Shown here: positions 35,631-46,610 of the stretch, piece by piece
Layout: each line of letters starts with the position of its first letter
Position numbering within the stretch: position 1 is the first letter of the stretch
Assembly (NCBI GenBank): GCA_018340375.1
Contig: JAFFJZ010000009.1
Coordinates: 11,610,501-11,674,500, forward strand
Reading direction: 5' to 3'
Origin: Gonatopus flavifemur
Taxonomy: Eukaryota > Arthropoda > Insecta > Hymenoptera > Dryinidae
Length of the DNA stretch: 64,000 bases
Notes under the pieces: generated by a model
What the model saw: the letters and a program-made list of their open reading frames with translations, nothing else
Database searches by the model: none
What the model was told of the DNA's origin: nothing
Translations under genes and position numbers: made by a program

Positions 35631-35855
35631 CACAGTAAAAAATTTTTCGTCATTGTGTAAAGTGTTAAAATTTGTGTGTTGAATATTTAACATTCTAGAG
35701 TGTTGATTCAACACAATCGTTGTGTTGACACAAACGATTGTGTTGAATCCATTTGTGTTAACACAATGATTGTGTTGAATCAACACTCGCAAATGTGGAA
35801 TATTTGACACACAAATTTCAACACTTTACACAATGACGAAAAATTTTTTACTGTG
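35631..35855. mobile_element. 225-bp palindromic MITE nested in Transib
   Basis: The ends read CACAGTAAAAAATTTTTCGT and its inverse, and the inner arms are full of TTGTGTTGAATCAACAC-type motifs, so nearly the whole element is a palindrome. There is no coding capacity and no clear target duplication. Confidence 0.8.
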
Positions 35856-36439
35856 TCACTAAGAGGTTTTTGGGATCGCTGGTTTCGAATTCGATGTCAA
35901 AATTCCTCATTTAAAATGGTGAGACCTACGTGATTTCCGAAGATTTGGAATAAAATCCTGTGTTTGGTGGTGGCCAAGGTTGTTAATTCTACACATTAGG
36001 TACAAAATTTGAGATTCAAGATGATGGAATCGATATGATATCCAAAATTATTGAAATTCATGAAGTGTGCGAGAACAATGTTATTTAGAGTTTTTTAGAC
36101 TGCTAATTACGAATTATTAATGAATTTTTTGTCGAAAGTTGTCTTTTTCTTACAGAAAAAATTCTATAAGATACCTTCCAAATACACACACTTTACTTTT
36201 TTGAAGCAACGACAATTCAGTTATACAACTTGATTCACGGCTGAGATTCGCTGCAGTTATGCACCCAGGATGTGCCACAAGGAGGCTCCTAGTCCGAATT
36301 TACATCCCATATTTTTTTTTGTATTTTTTCTATCACTTATTTTTTGTATTTGTTTTGTCTTTCTTTGATTTTTGTCTTTTTTTTTGTTTTTTTTTGTGGT
36401 TTTGTTAACATTTTTCAATCATTTATAAGTAATATTCAT
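35856..36439. other. Non-coding 3' part of Transib
   Basis: Sequence between the nested MITE and the transposase stop codon. It contains T-rich runs at 36306-36410 that lie just downstream of the minus-strand gene. No other feature. Confidence 0.5.
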
Positions 36440-38622
36440 TCAATCATTATCACTGATTTCTTCATCAGATAATTCTACCCCATCTAACAATTCATTGAAA
36501 GAATTAAATTCAGTCTGTTCCACATCTCCTGTTTTGCACTCATCATTATCATCATCATCACTATCTCTGTCATCTATCGAAAGTAGTTGTCTGACTTCCA
36601 CTGGTAATGGCAATCGTTTTCTTCTGCGAATTCGAGATATGATACTCATGTTGGATACAATTGGATCAGAGGAATCCATTATGCGATAAGACAAATCTTC
36701 CAAATTCGCTTCCCTGCTACAATGTCTACTATGGTTGAGTCTAAAACTTTTATAGTCTTTATTACGAGATTCAGATGCCTCTTCTCCAAACATACCTACT
36801 GGTAGAACACAGTATTTCGTTATGTCTCCAGCATGAACTAATATCTTATGAACTGTGGATGGCATAGGGTACCATGGATAAAGGGAAATATATAATTTCG
36901 CTGTATCCATACAGAACTCTTGGAATTTTTTTACGTTGACAGGGAGTTGGCAAGAAAGAGAAATGAGAATAATTTTAAAGTTATGCACCAACTGATAATC
37001 AATGTTCAAGCAGTCAGCGAAAACATCTGCATTTTGGAATGCTCTACGCGCCGTGTTTCCATCGTTAGTACTATCACTACCACCTGATTTTGGTTTATCG
37101 ACTATTAGACCTAATTTATCATGTAAGGATTTTTGTATTTGAGCTTTTTGTTCTGCAAACAGCTTTTTCTGCTCATAAGTTCTGACCTGCCACTTTTTGA
37201 TATTCATTCGATAGGCTATGTGCAAACAACATTCGAACAATCTAATCCATGCATGTAACGGACTAACACCATACTGAAGTGAGTTCTGATCAGGAAGAAA
37301 AGTGTTTGTTTGCCCAAGAATATTCTCTATAATATAAAATTGTTTTGGAGTAGATTCGCAAATAGGGCAGCTCTGTGAGGATTTGGTGTTTGTTAAGATT
37401 TGCAATACCTTCCCATCAATCAAAGTTAAATGCATAGAAAAATGGATTCTTATTTCATGGCCACTGCTCATCACGATACTCAAGGTATTTAATTGATCAA
37501 TCTGATTTTGAATTTCCAATTTTTGGGACAGAATCACTTCCACTGATTCTTTGATAAATTCTAATTTAATAGGACGACAAAATCTTGGAGATTGTGAAGC
37601 ATTATTGTACCAAATTACCTCTCCATTTTGGCATGTTGATTGTAAAGGAATCAGTGTGGTTGCAAAAATATTTTCATCATTTGAGCCGAAATTATCTGAA
37701 CCAATATTGAAACGTTGCTTATACCTTGAATGACCACTGCTACCATCGAATCCCCAAGAACATGTTAAAACAAATTCTGATTCTGTTAATGCATATGTAT
37801 CCATCACTCTCAGTAAAACTTCTTCTTGCATTTCGACTATTCGTTTACTTGTATGGTTCAATAGTGATTGAACGGGAACCTGTGCTATATGTTCATTTAT
37901 CAGAATGTCATCTTTTGGTGGTTTCAAAATATTTTTAGTTTCTCTTAAGTTATTGTAAGCTGGCCATATGTCAGCTCCGCAATTCTTAGATTCTTGACGT
38001 ATAGCATTGTTGTCTCCTTTGATAAAGATTGATCTAATAGAAAACCTAGAGCTTCTAAAGGAGTTTTCTTTCTAATTGAAGACGGTGCCATATTCATTAA
38101 TTTCATCACCTTAGAAGCACGAGAGGGACTTTTTGTCATTTCATTTAGTATTACCTTCACATCATTTTGTCCAGATACATTAGCTGCATGACGTGCAGCC
38201 GATAGAAGTCTTTGTGAATCATTAGCATTGGCAGCACTAATAGCTGAAACATATCGTCTTTTTGATCTATCAGACTTCTCCGTGTAATCAAGAGATTTTC
38301 TACCAGGACCTGCTACTGAGGATCGGAATATAAAATCAGGTAAAACGAATTCAGAATCAAGCCATTTTTTATTTTTCAAAAGAAATCTATCAGTCATTCT
38401 ATTTGCAGCCTCAAATTTTATATCCCGTTTTCTTTTGATAGTTGATAATGCAAGCTTAAGACAATCTATATTTTTTTTATCAAAATCACTTACGTTTTTA
38501 TTGAGCTTATTTAATATGTATGTAACAATTGAATCTTTTTTTGGTGAATTTGAAAGCAACTCAAGAATTTCTCTTTCGGTGAATTTCATTTTATGCACAT
38601 GAAACGAAACTTTCACATTCAC
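36440..38622 (-). pseudogene. Transib transposase (RAG1-like), one frameshift
   Basis: Transib transposases cut DNA at CAC-containing ends and share ancestry with RAG1. The N-terminal 225 codons (37945-38622) carry GRKSLDYTEKSDRSKRR. The C-terminal 495 codons (36440-37927) contain CSWGFDGSSGHSRYKQRF (first catalytic Asp region), a CPIC zinc-type motif aligned with RAG1 CTLC, VSPLHAWIRLFECCLHI, NDGNTARRAFQNADVF, and FGEEASESRNKDYKSFR, which aligns with the RAG1 segment carrying its catalytic Glu. It ends with an acidic tail. The two parts are in different frames. In the C-terminal frame the conserved ADIWPAYNNLRETK is readable upstream of its first Met, placing a single indel near 38011-38028. 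Otherwise it is open over about 725 codons. The true start may be an internal Met. Confidence 0.88.
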
Positions 38623-40021
38623 CAGCTGCTATAAATTGAATCGACTCTTACAAAAATGAAAGAGACTGAATATTGATGAAATGCTCACTTTATCCTGAAA
38701 GATGAGGTTCATGTGATAAACTAAGTGCCATTAACCGAACTTCTCCGATAATCTTTGTATAGCATATAACGCATCAGAATCATAAGCGGAGAGTAATGTT
38801 GCCGCGAGCCGCAAAATAAGCCGTAACGAATTCCAGGTTTTAAATTATCTGAATCCAAAGTGACCTGCTCTTTAGTCAACGAAATTGCCCCAAAATCCAA
38901 TTTATCAGACCTCCAACTGAATTTGAAGGTTCAAATTGTGATATATCTTTATTGAAAAAAGTTTTAAATCAATCTATACTCGAGCTGGACCTATGCTGTT
39001 GGATGTAGAAATCGGTTGCAAATTCAAATTACAGAACTACGAGTTTATATGAACTTTTGAATGAGACTATAGGACCATCCAACCAAGTATTCAGACAATT
39101 TTCACGTCTCATAGTCCTATTTGAATCCAGTTGAAATCTAAAGCTCGTTACGGCTCGTTTTGCGGCTCGCAGCAACACTAGCGAAGAACCTTCCCAACAC
39201 ACACAAATACTGGCGTTTCAAAGGACCATTAAAGGGCCGCTATCAGCATCGTTGGACCATTGATGGTCTATTAAAACGGCAACAATTGGTGTTTATGGGG
39301 TTAAGAAAATTTGATGAATTTTCAAATTTTATTTCGTCATATTGGATCCGCACTCTTGAATTTGCAAAATCTGACCTCAGATTCATGATCAGCAACCCTA
39401 AAAACCTCTGTACACCAGAATCCAGACGGTTCTAATGAAATTTTCAATTTTTACCACTTGTTCAAATATTTGTCCCATTGACGTAACGAGTTTTCATTCA
39501 CATTAAATACGATTTTTCTGACTTCTGAATGAAAACGGGCAAAAAGGGGCATATCCACAGTGTTGAGAACTCTTTCACGAAAAGTTTGGTATATCATTCT
39601 GTCCATTCGGAAGTGGAAGCTCGGGGAAGGTTCAATTCAAAGGTACAGAAGTGCAGTAAAACCTAATGAAATGAGACAAACTGAAATGATTAGACTAAAA
39701 ATATAGCATGGAAAATGTTATTTCTTTACAAATATCATTAGAATTATGCAATTACAAGATAAATATGCACTGCTGCAATGTCTAGAGAAATGATATTGAG
39801 TTCGGAGCATGTATAAACTCAATGACAATGCATTCATTTTTCAACATAAATTTGAAATAAAAATGTCCTTTATGAGGGACCTAAGCTACCAAAAGTAACA
39901 ATATTTTGTGATTCAGTGTGTCAAAATATATGGAAACAAAATTATGATGTTTATATTTAATTTCGATCAATTTGAAAAAGAATCGTTTTTGGCCACGCAA
40001 CTAGATTTCTGGCCCACTGTG
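38623..40021. other. Non-coding 5' part of Transib
   Basis: Sequence between the transposase start and the right terminus. It holds the inverse copy of the subterminal repeat at 39300-39440 and a short inverted repeat around 38795-38830 and 39140-39180 (GCGAGCCGCAAAATAAGCCG against its complement). No coding sequence. Confidence 0.5.
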
Positions 40022-40574
40022 TACCGGTTCAAGTAAATTTCAAAACTAGGTGGATGACGCGAAGGTACAGATCAACAGATGAGAACATGCAAACTTATTT
40101 CCTCAAACAACGCAGTGAAGCAAATTATTTTTCACCCTCAGTAACTGATTATGAAATCAACTATCAGATTGTACAGCAGTTACCGTTTAGAGTTATAGAG
40201 CTATTGACAACTGTTGATTTTTCGAATACGGAAAGAGTACTGGAAGCTATAGCTTGGCAAGATACGTTAGGCGTATTGAAAAATAATGACAATTATGCAT
40301 ATTATAATAGATATCAATCCACTGCAAATGTAAATAATATGCATATGCAAAGAAACAGTTCGTCACATGATAATAATTATAATAACAGACGTCATTATAA
40401 TCGGTCGAATTATCATAATCAAAGGAGATGGAGTGGAGACAATCAAACGGTCAATGCTGGACAATGTGAACCAAGATCACATAATGAAAGGGATAATCGG
40501 AATTTCAGAATTCCTGATACATCAATTCCACCACCTCATTATAACTATCCTAATCATAGAAATGGTCAAGGGAA

Positions 40575-40581
40575 AAATTTC
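40575..40581 (+). promoter_or_regulatory. Candidate -1 ribosomal frameshift heptamer, gag to pro
   Basis: AAATTTC is in phase as A-AAT-TTC of the gag frame, a canonical X-XXY-YYZ slippery site, three bases before the gag stop codon at 40585-40587. A -1 shift here enters exactly the frame that encodes the protease. A downstream pseudoknot was not examined. Confidence 0.6.
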
Positions 40582-41300
40582 AACTAAGAAGCAGTGTGAT
40601 CAAAACAGGTCCCACATCACACTGGAAGGGGGATAAATTATCAGAGGACCTACAAAAAGATATAGTACAACCAAGAGAACAATTCAATCACGAAATAGAA
40701 AGTCCGGTATCACCGAACATATTGATAAACCTCGATATAATGAAAATAATGGCTCTGATAGACACTGGTGGCGAAATTTCATGTATTTCGGATCAATTGT
40801 ATTCAGAACTTGGTAAAAGCATCAAACTATGTGAACTTCCAGTGACTAATATGATGGTAATAGCCACATTTGGCAAAAAACCGAACCCAGTTAGGAAACA
40901 AGTGTTCTTGCAAATTCGAATAGCAGATCTAAAAATAAATCAGTCATTTCTGGTGATAGAGGGTCTGACAAACAGCATGATAATTGGAAACGACTTCCTT
41001 TTTATGAACAAAACAATTATTAACTATGGTGATAAAACGATAACAATAAATAAAAGAATAATAGATTCAATAATAGCATACATCAAAACAGATTTGGGAA
41101 GAATACGAATAATGAATGGAAAAGATATCACGTACATCAACATTATTCAAATAGATAAGGGAATACAACCTAGGAAAAAAAATCACTGCAATATGATTCA
41201 AAAAAGTTTAGGGGATGATCATGCACAAAGAGAAATGAATAGGGATAATCGTGACAAAAATAAAGAAACAAGAATTGTATATAAAAGTATAAATTTTTAA
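40581..41300 (+). CDS. gypsy protease region of pro-pol
   Basis: This is the protease that cuts the Gag-Pol polyprotein. The aspartic protease active site is ALIDTGGEISCI (DTG about 40 residues into the recognisable domain, near 40760), followed by an L-x-x-SMIIGNDFL motif resembling the conserved I-(I/L)-G-D-D/N near the end of the domain. The frame has no good ATG at its beginning and should be entered from gag by the -1 shift at 40575-40581. It ends at a TAA (41298-41300) directly in frame with the reverse transcriptase ORF, so one stop codon separates protease from polymerase. Confidence 0.85.
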   Translation, partial: QLRSSVIKTGPTSHWKGDKLSEDLQKDIVQPREQFNHEIESPVSPNILINLDIMKIMALIDTGGEISCISDQLYSELGKSIKLCELPVTNMMVIATFGKKPNPVRKQVFLQIRIADLKINQSFLVIEGLTNSMIIGNDFLFMNKTIINYGDKTITINKRIIDSIIAYIKTDLGRIRIMNGKDITYINIIQIDKGIQPRKKNHCNMIQKSLGDDHAQREMNRDNRDKNKETRIVYKSINF

Positions 41301-44300
41301 GTGGATAGTTTAAACCGTCAGAAGATTGCAATTGAAAAGAAACTCAGATTAAAAGATGGTTTAACCCAAAAAACGATTTCAAATGAGGGGGATGGGAAAC
41401 AACTTCGAGAAAGTGTAAAAAATGTTCATGAAAATAGATCGGACGTGAATATAATCAACGAGAATAATTATAATAATGAAAATGAATCAAATATAAATAT
41501 CAATAATAATTATGTTGATGGAGAAATAACGAGTGAAAATGGAAATGATAATATGTGCATTGAAAATGAAAAATTAGAAAATATAGGATATGAAATTACG
41601 TGCATGGGAAACAAAAATCAAATTGAATTGTGTACAAAAGAGGCATATGATAATGATGATGTAGATGATGATTGTCGAGAAATATTTGAAAAAGAATATG
41701 AGTACAAGCAACCAAATAGTGAATTTTTTGATGATTTGAAAGAGTTGAATGAAGAACTCGAAATTATAAATGAACATGAGAGAAAAGTATTGTTTGAATT
41801 ATTAATGAAATATCAAGAATTGTTTAAAAAGAAACTGGGACATTTTTCTTTATATACTCACGGAATGAGAGTGTTGAAAAACAAACCAGTAGTGAAGAAA
41901 ACTTATCCAATACCATTAAAGCACAGAGGAAAAGTCAGAGATGAAATTAAAATCATGTTAGAACAAGGTATAATAGAAAGATCCACCAGTGCTTACTGTA
42001 ACCCTTTGAGAATTATAACTAAGAAGAATAACTTTATTCGAATTTGTTTGGACGCGAGATTTTTAAATGAGGTTATCGAGGGTGACAATGAGTCCCCTCC
42101 ATTAATAGAGGAAATTTTACAAAATTATAGTCAATCAAAATACTTCTCCACCACAGACCTGTCGAATGGATATTGGCAAGTACCTCTAGCAGTGAAATCA
42201 CGACAATACACTGCGTTCCTTGTTGATGGGAAATTATATCAATTTTGTAGAGTTCCTTTTGGAATTAAGATCGCCTCAAGTGCCTTCATTCGAGAAATCG
42301 ATATGGCCCTAGGCGATGATAAAGAAAAATTTGTCACCTGCTATGTGGATGACTTTTCAGTTAATTCGAAAACTTTTGAAGAGCACATTGATCATTTAGA
42401 ATGGATATTTTCTCGCCTTTTAAAAAATAATTTCACTTTAAATCTAACTAAATGCAGATTTTTACAAAAGTCGATACCGTTTTTAGGCTTCATTATATCT
42501 GATAAGGGTATATCACCTGATCCCAAAAGGTTGCAAGTGATCAAAGATTTTCCATCACCAAATAACATAAAGCAACTGCAACAGTTTTTGGGAGTCTGTG
42601 GATACTATCGTCGCTTCAGTCAAAAATACGCAAACTATATTGAGCCCTTTCGAGAACTATTAGTGTCAAAACCAGTGTGGAAATGGAATGAAGAACACTC
42701 TAGAGCATTCGAACAATTGAAAAATCAATTTTTGAAATGTGTTACCTTGAATCATATGTTACCAGATACTCCGTTTCGTATTCAGACTGATGCGAGTGAT
42801 TATTGGATCAGTGGGATACTCTATCAGATTGATAATGAAGGGGAACATAACATAATTTCATTGGTGAGCAGATCCCTTACGGCGACAGAAAAAAGGTATT
42901 TTACAACGGAGAAGGAGCTTTTAGCAATTATCTACTCCGTAACCAAATTCAGAACTTATATATTGGGAACATCATTTACAATCGTGACCGACCATCATGC
43001 TTTAACTTTCTTGGAAGTGAGCAATTTTCACGACGATAGGATTATGCGATGGGCCACGCTCCTGCAACAATACAATTTTGAAAACGAATATTGCAGAGGA
43101 GCAGATAATTTGGTTGCAGACTTCTTTAGTCGAAATTTTGATGGGAAAACATCAAAAGAACCACCGAATAAGGTATTAATATCAATATTGAATGCACATG
43201 TTTCAATGGATAACCATGGAATTCAAGAAAGTTTACCATTCGTTCAAACGATTACGTTAAGTTCTAGTTTGAAGAATGAGTTAGCAAAAATGCGTGAGGC
43301 GCAACAAAAAGATAAAGTTATTAATTTGTGGATTTATAAGTGTCATGAAGAGGCCTTTCAAACACATTATAAAATGCACGATGATATTTTATTTCACAGG
43401 CGCGAAGAATCTGCTCCATTGTGTTTGGTGGTTCCTAGTGAGTTAACGCATTTACTGATTCAGTCTGTGCATGATAAATTAGCACATCCTGGTTCTTATA
43501 AAACTTATAAATACCTTGCTAGGTATTATTTCTGGAGGGGAATGCATCGCCAAGTTAAAATGATAGTCAAGTCTTGTGATCTGTGCCAGCGCGTCAAATA
43601 TCTGACTCAAAAAAAGGAAGGGAAATATCGAATGGTAAAATCAGAAAAAATTAATGATTTGATAACCATAGATTATCACGGTCCTTTGCCGAGATCGGTT
43701 GGTGGGGTCCAGGATATCTTGGTCATGCTTGACGCCTTTTCAAAAATGACGTCATTGTATACAATGAAAAAAGCCAATACGAGGGCAACTTTGAATATAA
43801 TTTTCAACAAATTTGTGCCGAAGTATGGTAAGCGCAAAAGAATTCCATCGGATCATGGCACGCAGTTCACTGCAAGAGAGTGGATGAATAGATTGGAACG
43901 GGAGGGCATCAAAGCACAATATTCTAGTATAAGGCATCCCCAATCTCACCCAGCAGAACGTGTCATGAGAGAGCTTGGTAGACTCTTTGGAACCTCATGT
44001 AGTGAACGACATACGACATGTGCCGAATTTATTCCTGAAATTGAGGAGTATATCAATATAACTACCCATTCAAGCACAGGATATAGCCCACGCGAACTGC
44101 ATTTCGGCAAACAACCGGAAGATGGAATAAAAAGATTAATAAATCTTCCTCCTAATGAAGGAATTGAACATGATGAAATTATCATATTAGCGAGGAAAGA
44201 AATGAAGAAAAATTTCGAAAAAAGGTCGAGAAAACAAAGAACTATGTCGAAGGTTCAACTGAACGAGGGAGATCTAGTTTTGATTAGAGTACCACACCAG

Positions 44301-44474
44301 TCCAACGCTCTAGATAGGCTAACGCAAAAATTTTTCGAATTATATGAAGGCCCATACCTGATAAAAAAGATAGTTGGAAAAAATGCATACATCTTAGTAG
44401 ATCCAAATGATCATGATAGAGTTAAAGCCACGGTAAATCGATGGAATTTGAAAAAGTATCATGAATTAAATTGA
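41301..44474 (+). CDS. gypsy pol: reverse transcriptase, RNase H, integrase
   Basis: This polyprotein copies the retrotransposon RNA and inserts the cDNA. An acidic, Asn-rich linker occupies the first 190 residues. Reverse transcriptase follows: TDLSNGYWQVPL, FCRVPFGIKIASSAF and the catalytic YVDD at about residue 348-351, then LGFIIS. RNase H has QTDASDYWISGILYQ, TTEKELLAIIYS and TDHHALTF. Integrase has an H-H-C-C zinc region (HPGSYKTY to CDLCQRVK) and the acidic triad Asp 791 (IDYHGPL), Asp 851 (SDHGTQF) and Glu 886 (PAERVMREL). The last two are 34 residues apart, one fewer than usual. The frame begins right after the in-frame TAA, so translation requires readthrough or the element is defective. 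Confidence 0.93.
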   Translation: MDSLNRQKIAIEKKLRLKDGLTQKTISNEGDGKQLRESVKNVHENRSDVNIINENNYNNENESNININNNYVDGEITSENGNDNMCIENEKLENIGYEITCMGNKNQIELCTKEAYDNDDVDDDCREIFEKEYEYKQPNSEFFDDLKELNEELEIINEHERKVLFELLMKYQELFKKKLGHFSLYTHGMRVLKNKPVVKKTYPIPLKHRGKVRDEIKIMLEQGIIERSTSAYCNPLRIITKKNNFIRICLDARFLNEVIEGDNESPPLIEEILQNYSQSKYFSTTDLSNGYWQVPLAVKSRQYTAFLVDGKLYQFCRVPFGIKIASSAFIREIDMALGDDKEKFVTCYVDDFSVNSKTFEEHIDHLEWIFSRLLKNNFTLNLTKCRFLQKSIPFLGFIISDKGISPDPKRLQVIKDFPSPNNIKQLQQFLGVCGYYRRFSQKYANYIEPFRELLVSKPVWKWNEEHSRAFEQLKNQFLKCVTLNHMLPDTPFRIQTDASDYWISGILYQIDNEGEHNIISLVSRSLTATEKRYFTTEKELLAIIYSVTKFRTYILGTSFTIVTDHHALTFLEVSNFHDDRIMRWATLLQQYNFENEYCRGADNLVADFFSRNFDGKTSKEPPNKVLISILNAHVSMDNHGIQESLPFVQTITLSSSLKNELAKMREAQQKDKVINLWIYKCHEEAFQTHYKMHDDILFHRREESAPLCLVVPSELTHLLIQSVHDKLAHPGSYKTYKYLARYYFWRGMHRQVKMIVKSCDLCQRVKYLTQKKEGKYRMVKSEKINDLITIDYHGPLPRSVGGVQDILVMLDAFSKMTSLYTMKKANTRATLNIIFNKFVPKYGKRKRIPSDHGTQFTAREWMNRLEREGIKAQYSSIRHPQSHPAERVMRELGRLFGTSCSERHTTCAEFIPEIEEYINITTHSSTGYSPRELHFGKQPEDGIKRLINLPPNEGIEHDEIIILARKEMKKNFEKRSRKQRTMSKVQLNEGDLVLIRVPHQSNALDRLTQKFFELYEGPYLIKKIVGKNAYILVDPNDHDRVKATVNRWNLKKYHELN

Positions 44475-44742
44475 TGGAGACGTAATGTAATTGGTTTTAG
44501 AAAGAATTTAGACAAATTTTTCTCCTTCTATAGTCGTGTTGTTGTGTATGGGTCGTGCGAGCATGTAATAATTGAGAAAAAAACAAAAAATTGTAAATAT
44601 TAGCCATAAGGAGAATGATATATGATGAACATTATATGACCAAAGTGAATGAGTTTGTAGCAGGTTAAGAGGGATATTGTGACGGATTGTTTTATTTCCT
44701 TGTCATTGATATTGAAAAAAAAAAAATCGAATGTCGAGAAAA

Positions 44743-44757
44743 TAAAAAGGGGGACAT
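44743..44757 (+). promoter_or_regulatory. Polypurine tract of gypsy element
   Basis: AAAAAGGGGGACAT lies directly before the 3' LTR, the expected position and composition of the plus-strand primer. Confidence 0.75.
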
Positions 44758-45447
44758 TGTGACGGTTCGGATAACGTGTGAGAGAAGAGAGAGATCGTTA
44801 CCCCACAGGTAACGACAGTATTGAGGGGAGAGTAGAAGAGGAAAGAGTGATTGCCGGTATCACGGAGAGGGAAATAGCTCTTGGTCTTCAGCCTTCCTAG
44901 AAGACGGATGTGGAATTGAAAATTAGAAACTGAAGAATATTTGAAAGAACACGTGGCCACGTACATTCGAAAGGACCAAACCACATCCGATCAATAACAA
45001 GAGGAACAAATTTCATGGGACCAAAAGGCCAAGAGTGTGGACCATTTCATCAAGACAAAAAGAAAGATAAGTCCACTAGTTTTATAATTAAATATTAGCG
45101 TGCACGCAAGACATTGAATTCTCTTTCTCTTCTCTCTCCCCACCGCGGGTATCAAGTAATATATCAAAATCTTATTCTTATATTCAAATGACAAGGTTTG
45201 GTCTCCTGTTAACGTAAAAATAATCGATGTGAGCTACCGACTCGGCTTGTGAGTTGTATATATATATATATGAACATCGAATCTGTATGATTTATTTTAT
45301 GTCAATTTCTAATATATTGTTTTAAAACGTTAATTTAAATTGATTCATTCAGTTCATTTTCATTTTAGTATTCAAATTTTATGAATTTACTCCACATAAC
45401 ATAAAAGAAATAAAAAGTGACAATTCGAAGGAAAACGAATTGTTACA
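44758..45447 (+). repeat. 3' LTR of gypsy element
   Basis: Begins TGTGACGGTTCG and ends GAATTGTTACA. It matches the 5' LTR with about 17 substitutions and one 2-bp difference in the TA-repeat by hand count. Confidence 0.95.
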
Positions 45448-46361
45448 AAATGAATAAAAACCAAGGTTAACTGAAAATCCGGGTGATAATCATTTATTAC
45501 AAATCGACGATAAATTCTTAATATGATCACAATATTGAGGAAATTTTCTTCAGTTGAGAAGAAAAAGTCAGAAATTAATATGATGTTGCGTCCCCTAGGA
45601 CCCATGTCTCATATAAATCTGTCCACAAATGCGAAATTGACTGAATTCACGTCGGCCATCTTGGATCTGCCATCTTGGATTTGAGATTCGACTCGGGATT
45701 CGGATTCTGCACCCTCAAAAACCCCTAGGACTCATGTTTCATAATCATTCATCGATTCAAGCCAAGATAACCATTATTCAGAGACTGCGGAGAGAATGAC
45801 ATATCTAGGGTGGTGCAAAAGTCTGGATACACCCTAATAACTCCTGGAGGGGTGAAGATAATGGGATAATTTTTTTTTTCAAATCCAACGGGGGAACAGA
45901 ATATACCATACTAAGAGGGTGAGAAGTCCTCAATCTTGATAGGGGCGATGAGGGGGTAAGGGGGACGGAAATCTTGAATGAGGTGGGGAGGCTTGCGATA
46001 ACTCATTTGATGGGGATTTTTAACCCGAATACAGCCGTTCCTTGTTTTTTGAAATCGGTCAATTTTTCGTCGAATTAGGACCCCTTGAAGATTGTTTTGG
46101 GAGCAGTCAGAGCCGGTGTAAACCTTCCTAACTCCCCATCGGATGAAGATCTTTGGACGTTATTTTTTGATCAAATGAGGGGGGGGGGCGCATGATGTAT
46201 TATTCTAGGGAAGTGGATTCTCGAAAACATCGGGAGTGATGAATGATGATGGATCCATCAACAAATCAGGATAAATAAGAAATGAGTGTAGGATTGCACA
46301 CATTACGTAGCCCCCTAACCAAACTGCTGATTCAGGATTTTTCACAAGTTTTCCTCAACTG
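45448..46361. other. Non-coding; no gene recognised
   Basis: Contains CCATCTTGGATCTGCCATCT-type short repeats near 45655-45685 and a G-run at 46182-46190. No supported feature. Confidence 0.4.
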
Positions 46362-46610
46362 CACTGTAAAAAATATACTTCCTCAACTGCCAAAGAAGTT
46401 TGGCAGTTTTTTACACAAACTTTTTTTGTAAATCACCAAACAAAAATTTGTCAACATTCAAAAAATTTTGTGATTTCACGAAGATTTTTGAGAATTCACA
46501 AACTTTTGTTCGGCAATTTACAAAGAAGATTCGGAAATTATTTTTCCAAACCAAGTTTGTAAATTTCCAAGCATTTTTTGTTTGGAATTCAACAAATTTT
46601 TTTTACAGTG
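46362..46610. mobile_element. MITE with CACTGTAAAAAA ends
   Basis: The ends are CACTGTAAAAAATATAC and TTTTTTTTACAGTG, inverted. The interior is rich in AATTTTTGT-like motifs on both strands. It has no coding capacity. Related ends occur at 32789, 50574 and 50833. Confidence 0.6.

Larger units (their letters stand above)
35201..40021 (-). mobile_element. Transib element (RAG1-related), 4821 bp, inside gypsy gag
   Basis: The ends are CACAGTGGGCCAG and its exact inverse CTGGCCCACTGTG, with further imperfect inverted similarity inward (GTGGCCAAAA on both sides). It is flanked by TACCG on both sides (35196-35200, 40022-40026), the 5-bp target duplication of Transib. The first seven bases, CACAGTG, equal the consensus RAG recognition heptamer. 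The transposase lies on the minus strand at 36440-38622. Subterminal regions share an inverted repeated unit (35236-35620 and 39300-39440). A palindromic MITE sits at 35631-35855. Confidence 0.9.
34679..40587 (+). pseudogene. gypsy gag, split by the Transib insertion
   Basis: Gag forms the retrotransposon particle. The 5' part, 34679-35200 (174 codons), starts at ATG and has a strong coiled coil (MEQEIERLKAEVKAEKRETQ and onward, about residues 38-75) and then the capsid-like segment with EFDNIEKKHPKEFLQNLY. It is cut after the codons for FFSIP. The 3' part resumes at 40027 after the second TACCG and is in the same frame, ending at 40587; it includes a polar Asn/Arg/His-rich tail (NNYNNRRHYNRSNYHNQRRW), presumably RNA-binding, without a CCHC zinc knuckle. 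The Transib sequence adds a stop at 35237-35239. Without it the frame would be open over about 360 codons, so the gag was intact when Transib inserted. Confidence 0.85.
33543..45447 (+). mobile_element. Ty3/gypsy LTR retrotransposon, complete but interrupted by Transib
   Basis: The element has two LTRs (688 and 690 bp), TG...CA termini, and AAAT at 33539-33542 and 45448-45451 as a 4-bp target duplication. Between the LTRs lie a PBS, gag, protease, RT, RNase H and integrase in the Ty3/gypsy order, and a PPT. By hand count the LTRs differ at about 17 positions plus a 2-bp indel, so the insertion is fairly young. No envelope-like ORF lies between pol and the 3' LTR. Removing the 4.8-kb Transib element would leave about 7.1 kb, a normal length for the group. 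Confidence 0.95.

Noticed and set aside
33543..45447. Gypsy element considered as an endogenous retrovirus with env
   Set aside because: Only about 280 bp lie between the pol stop and the 3' LTR; no envelope-like frame exists.
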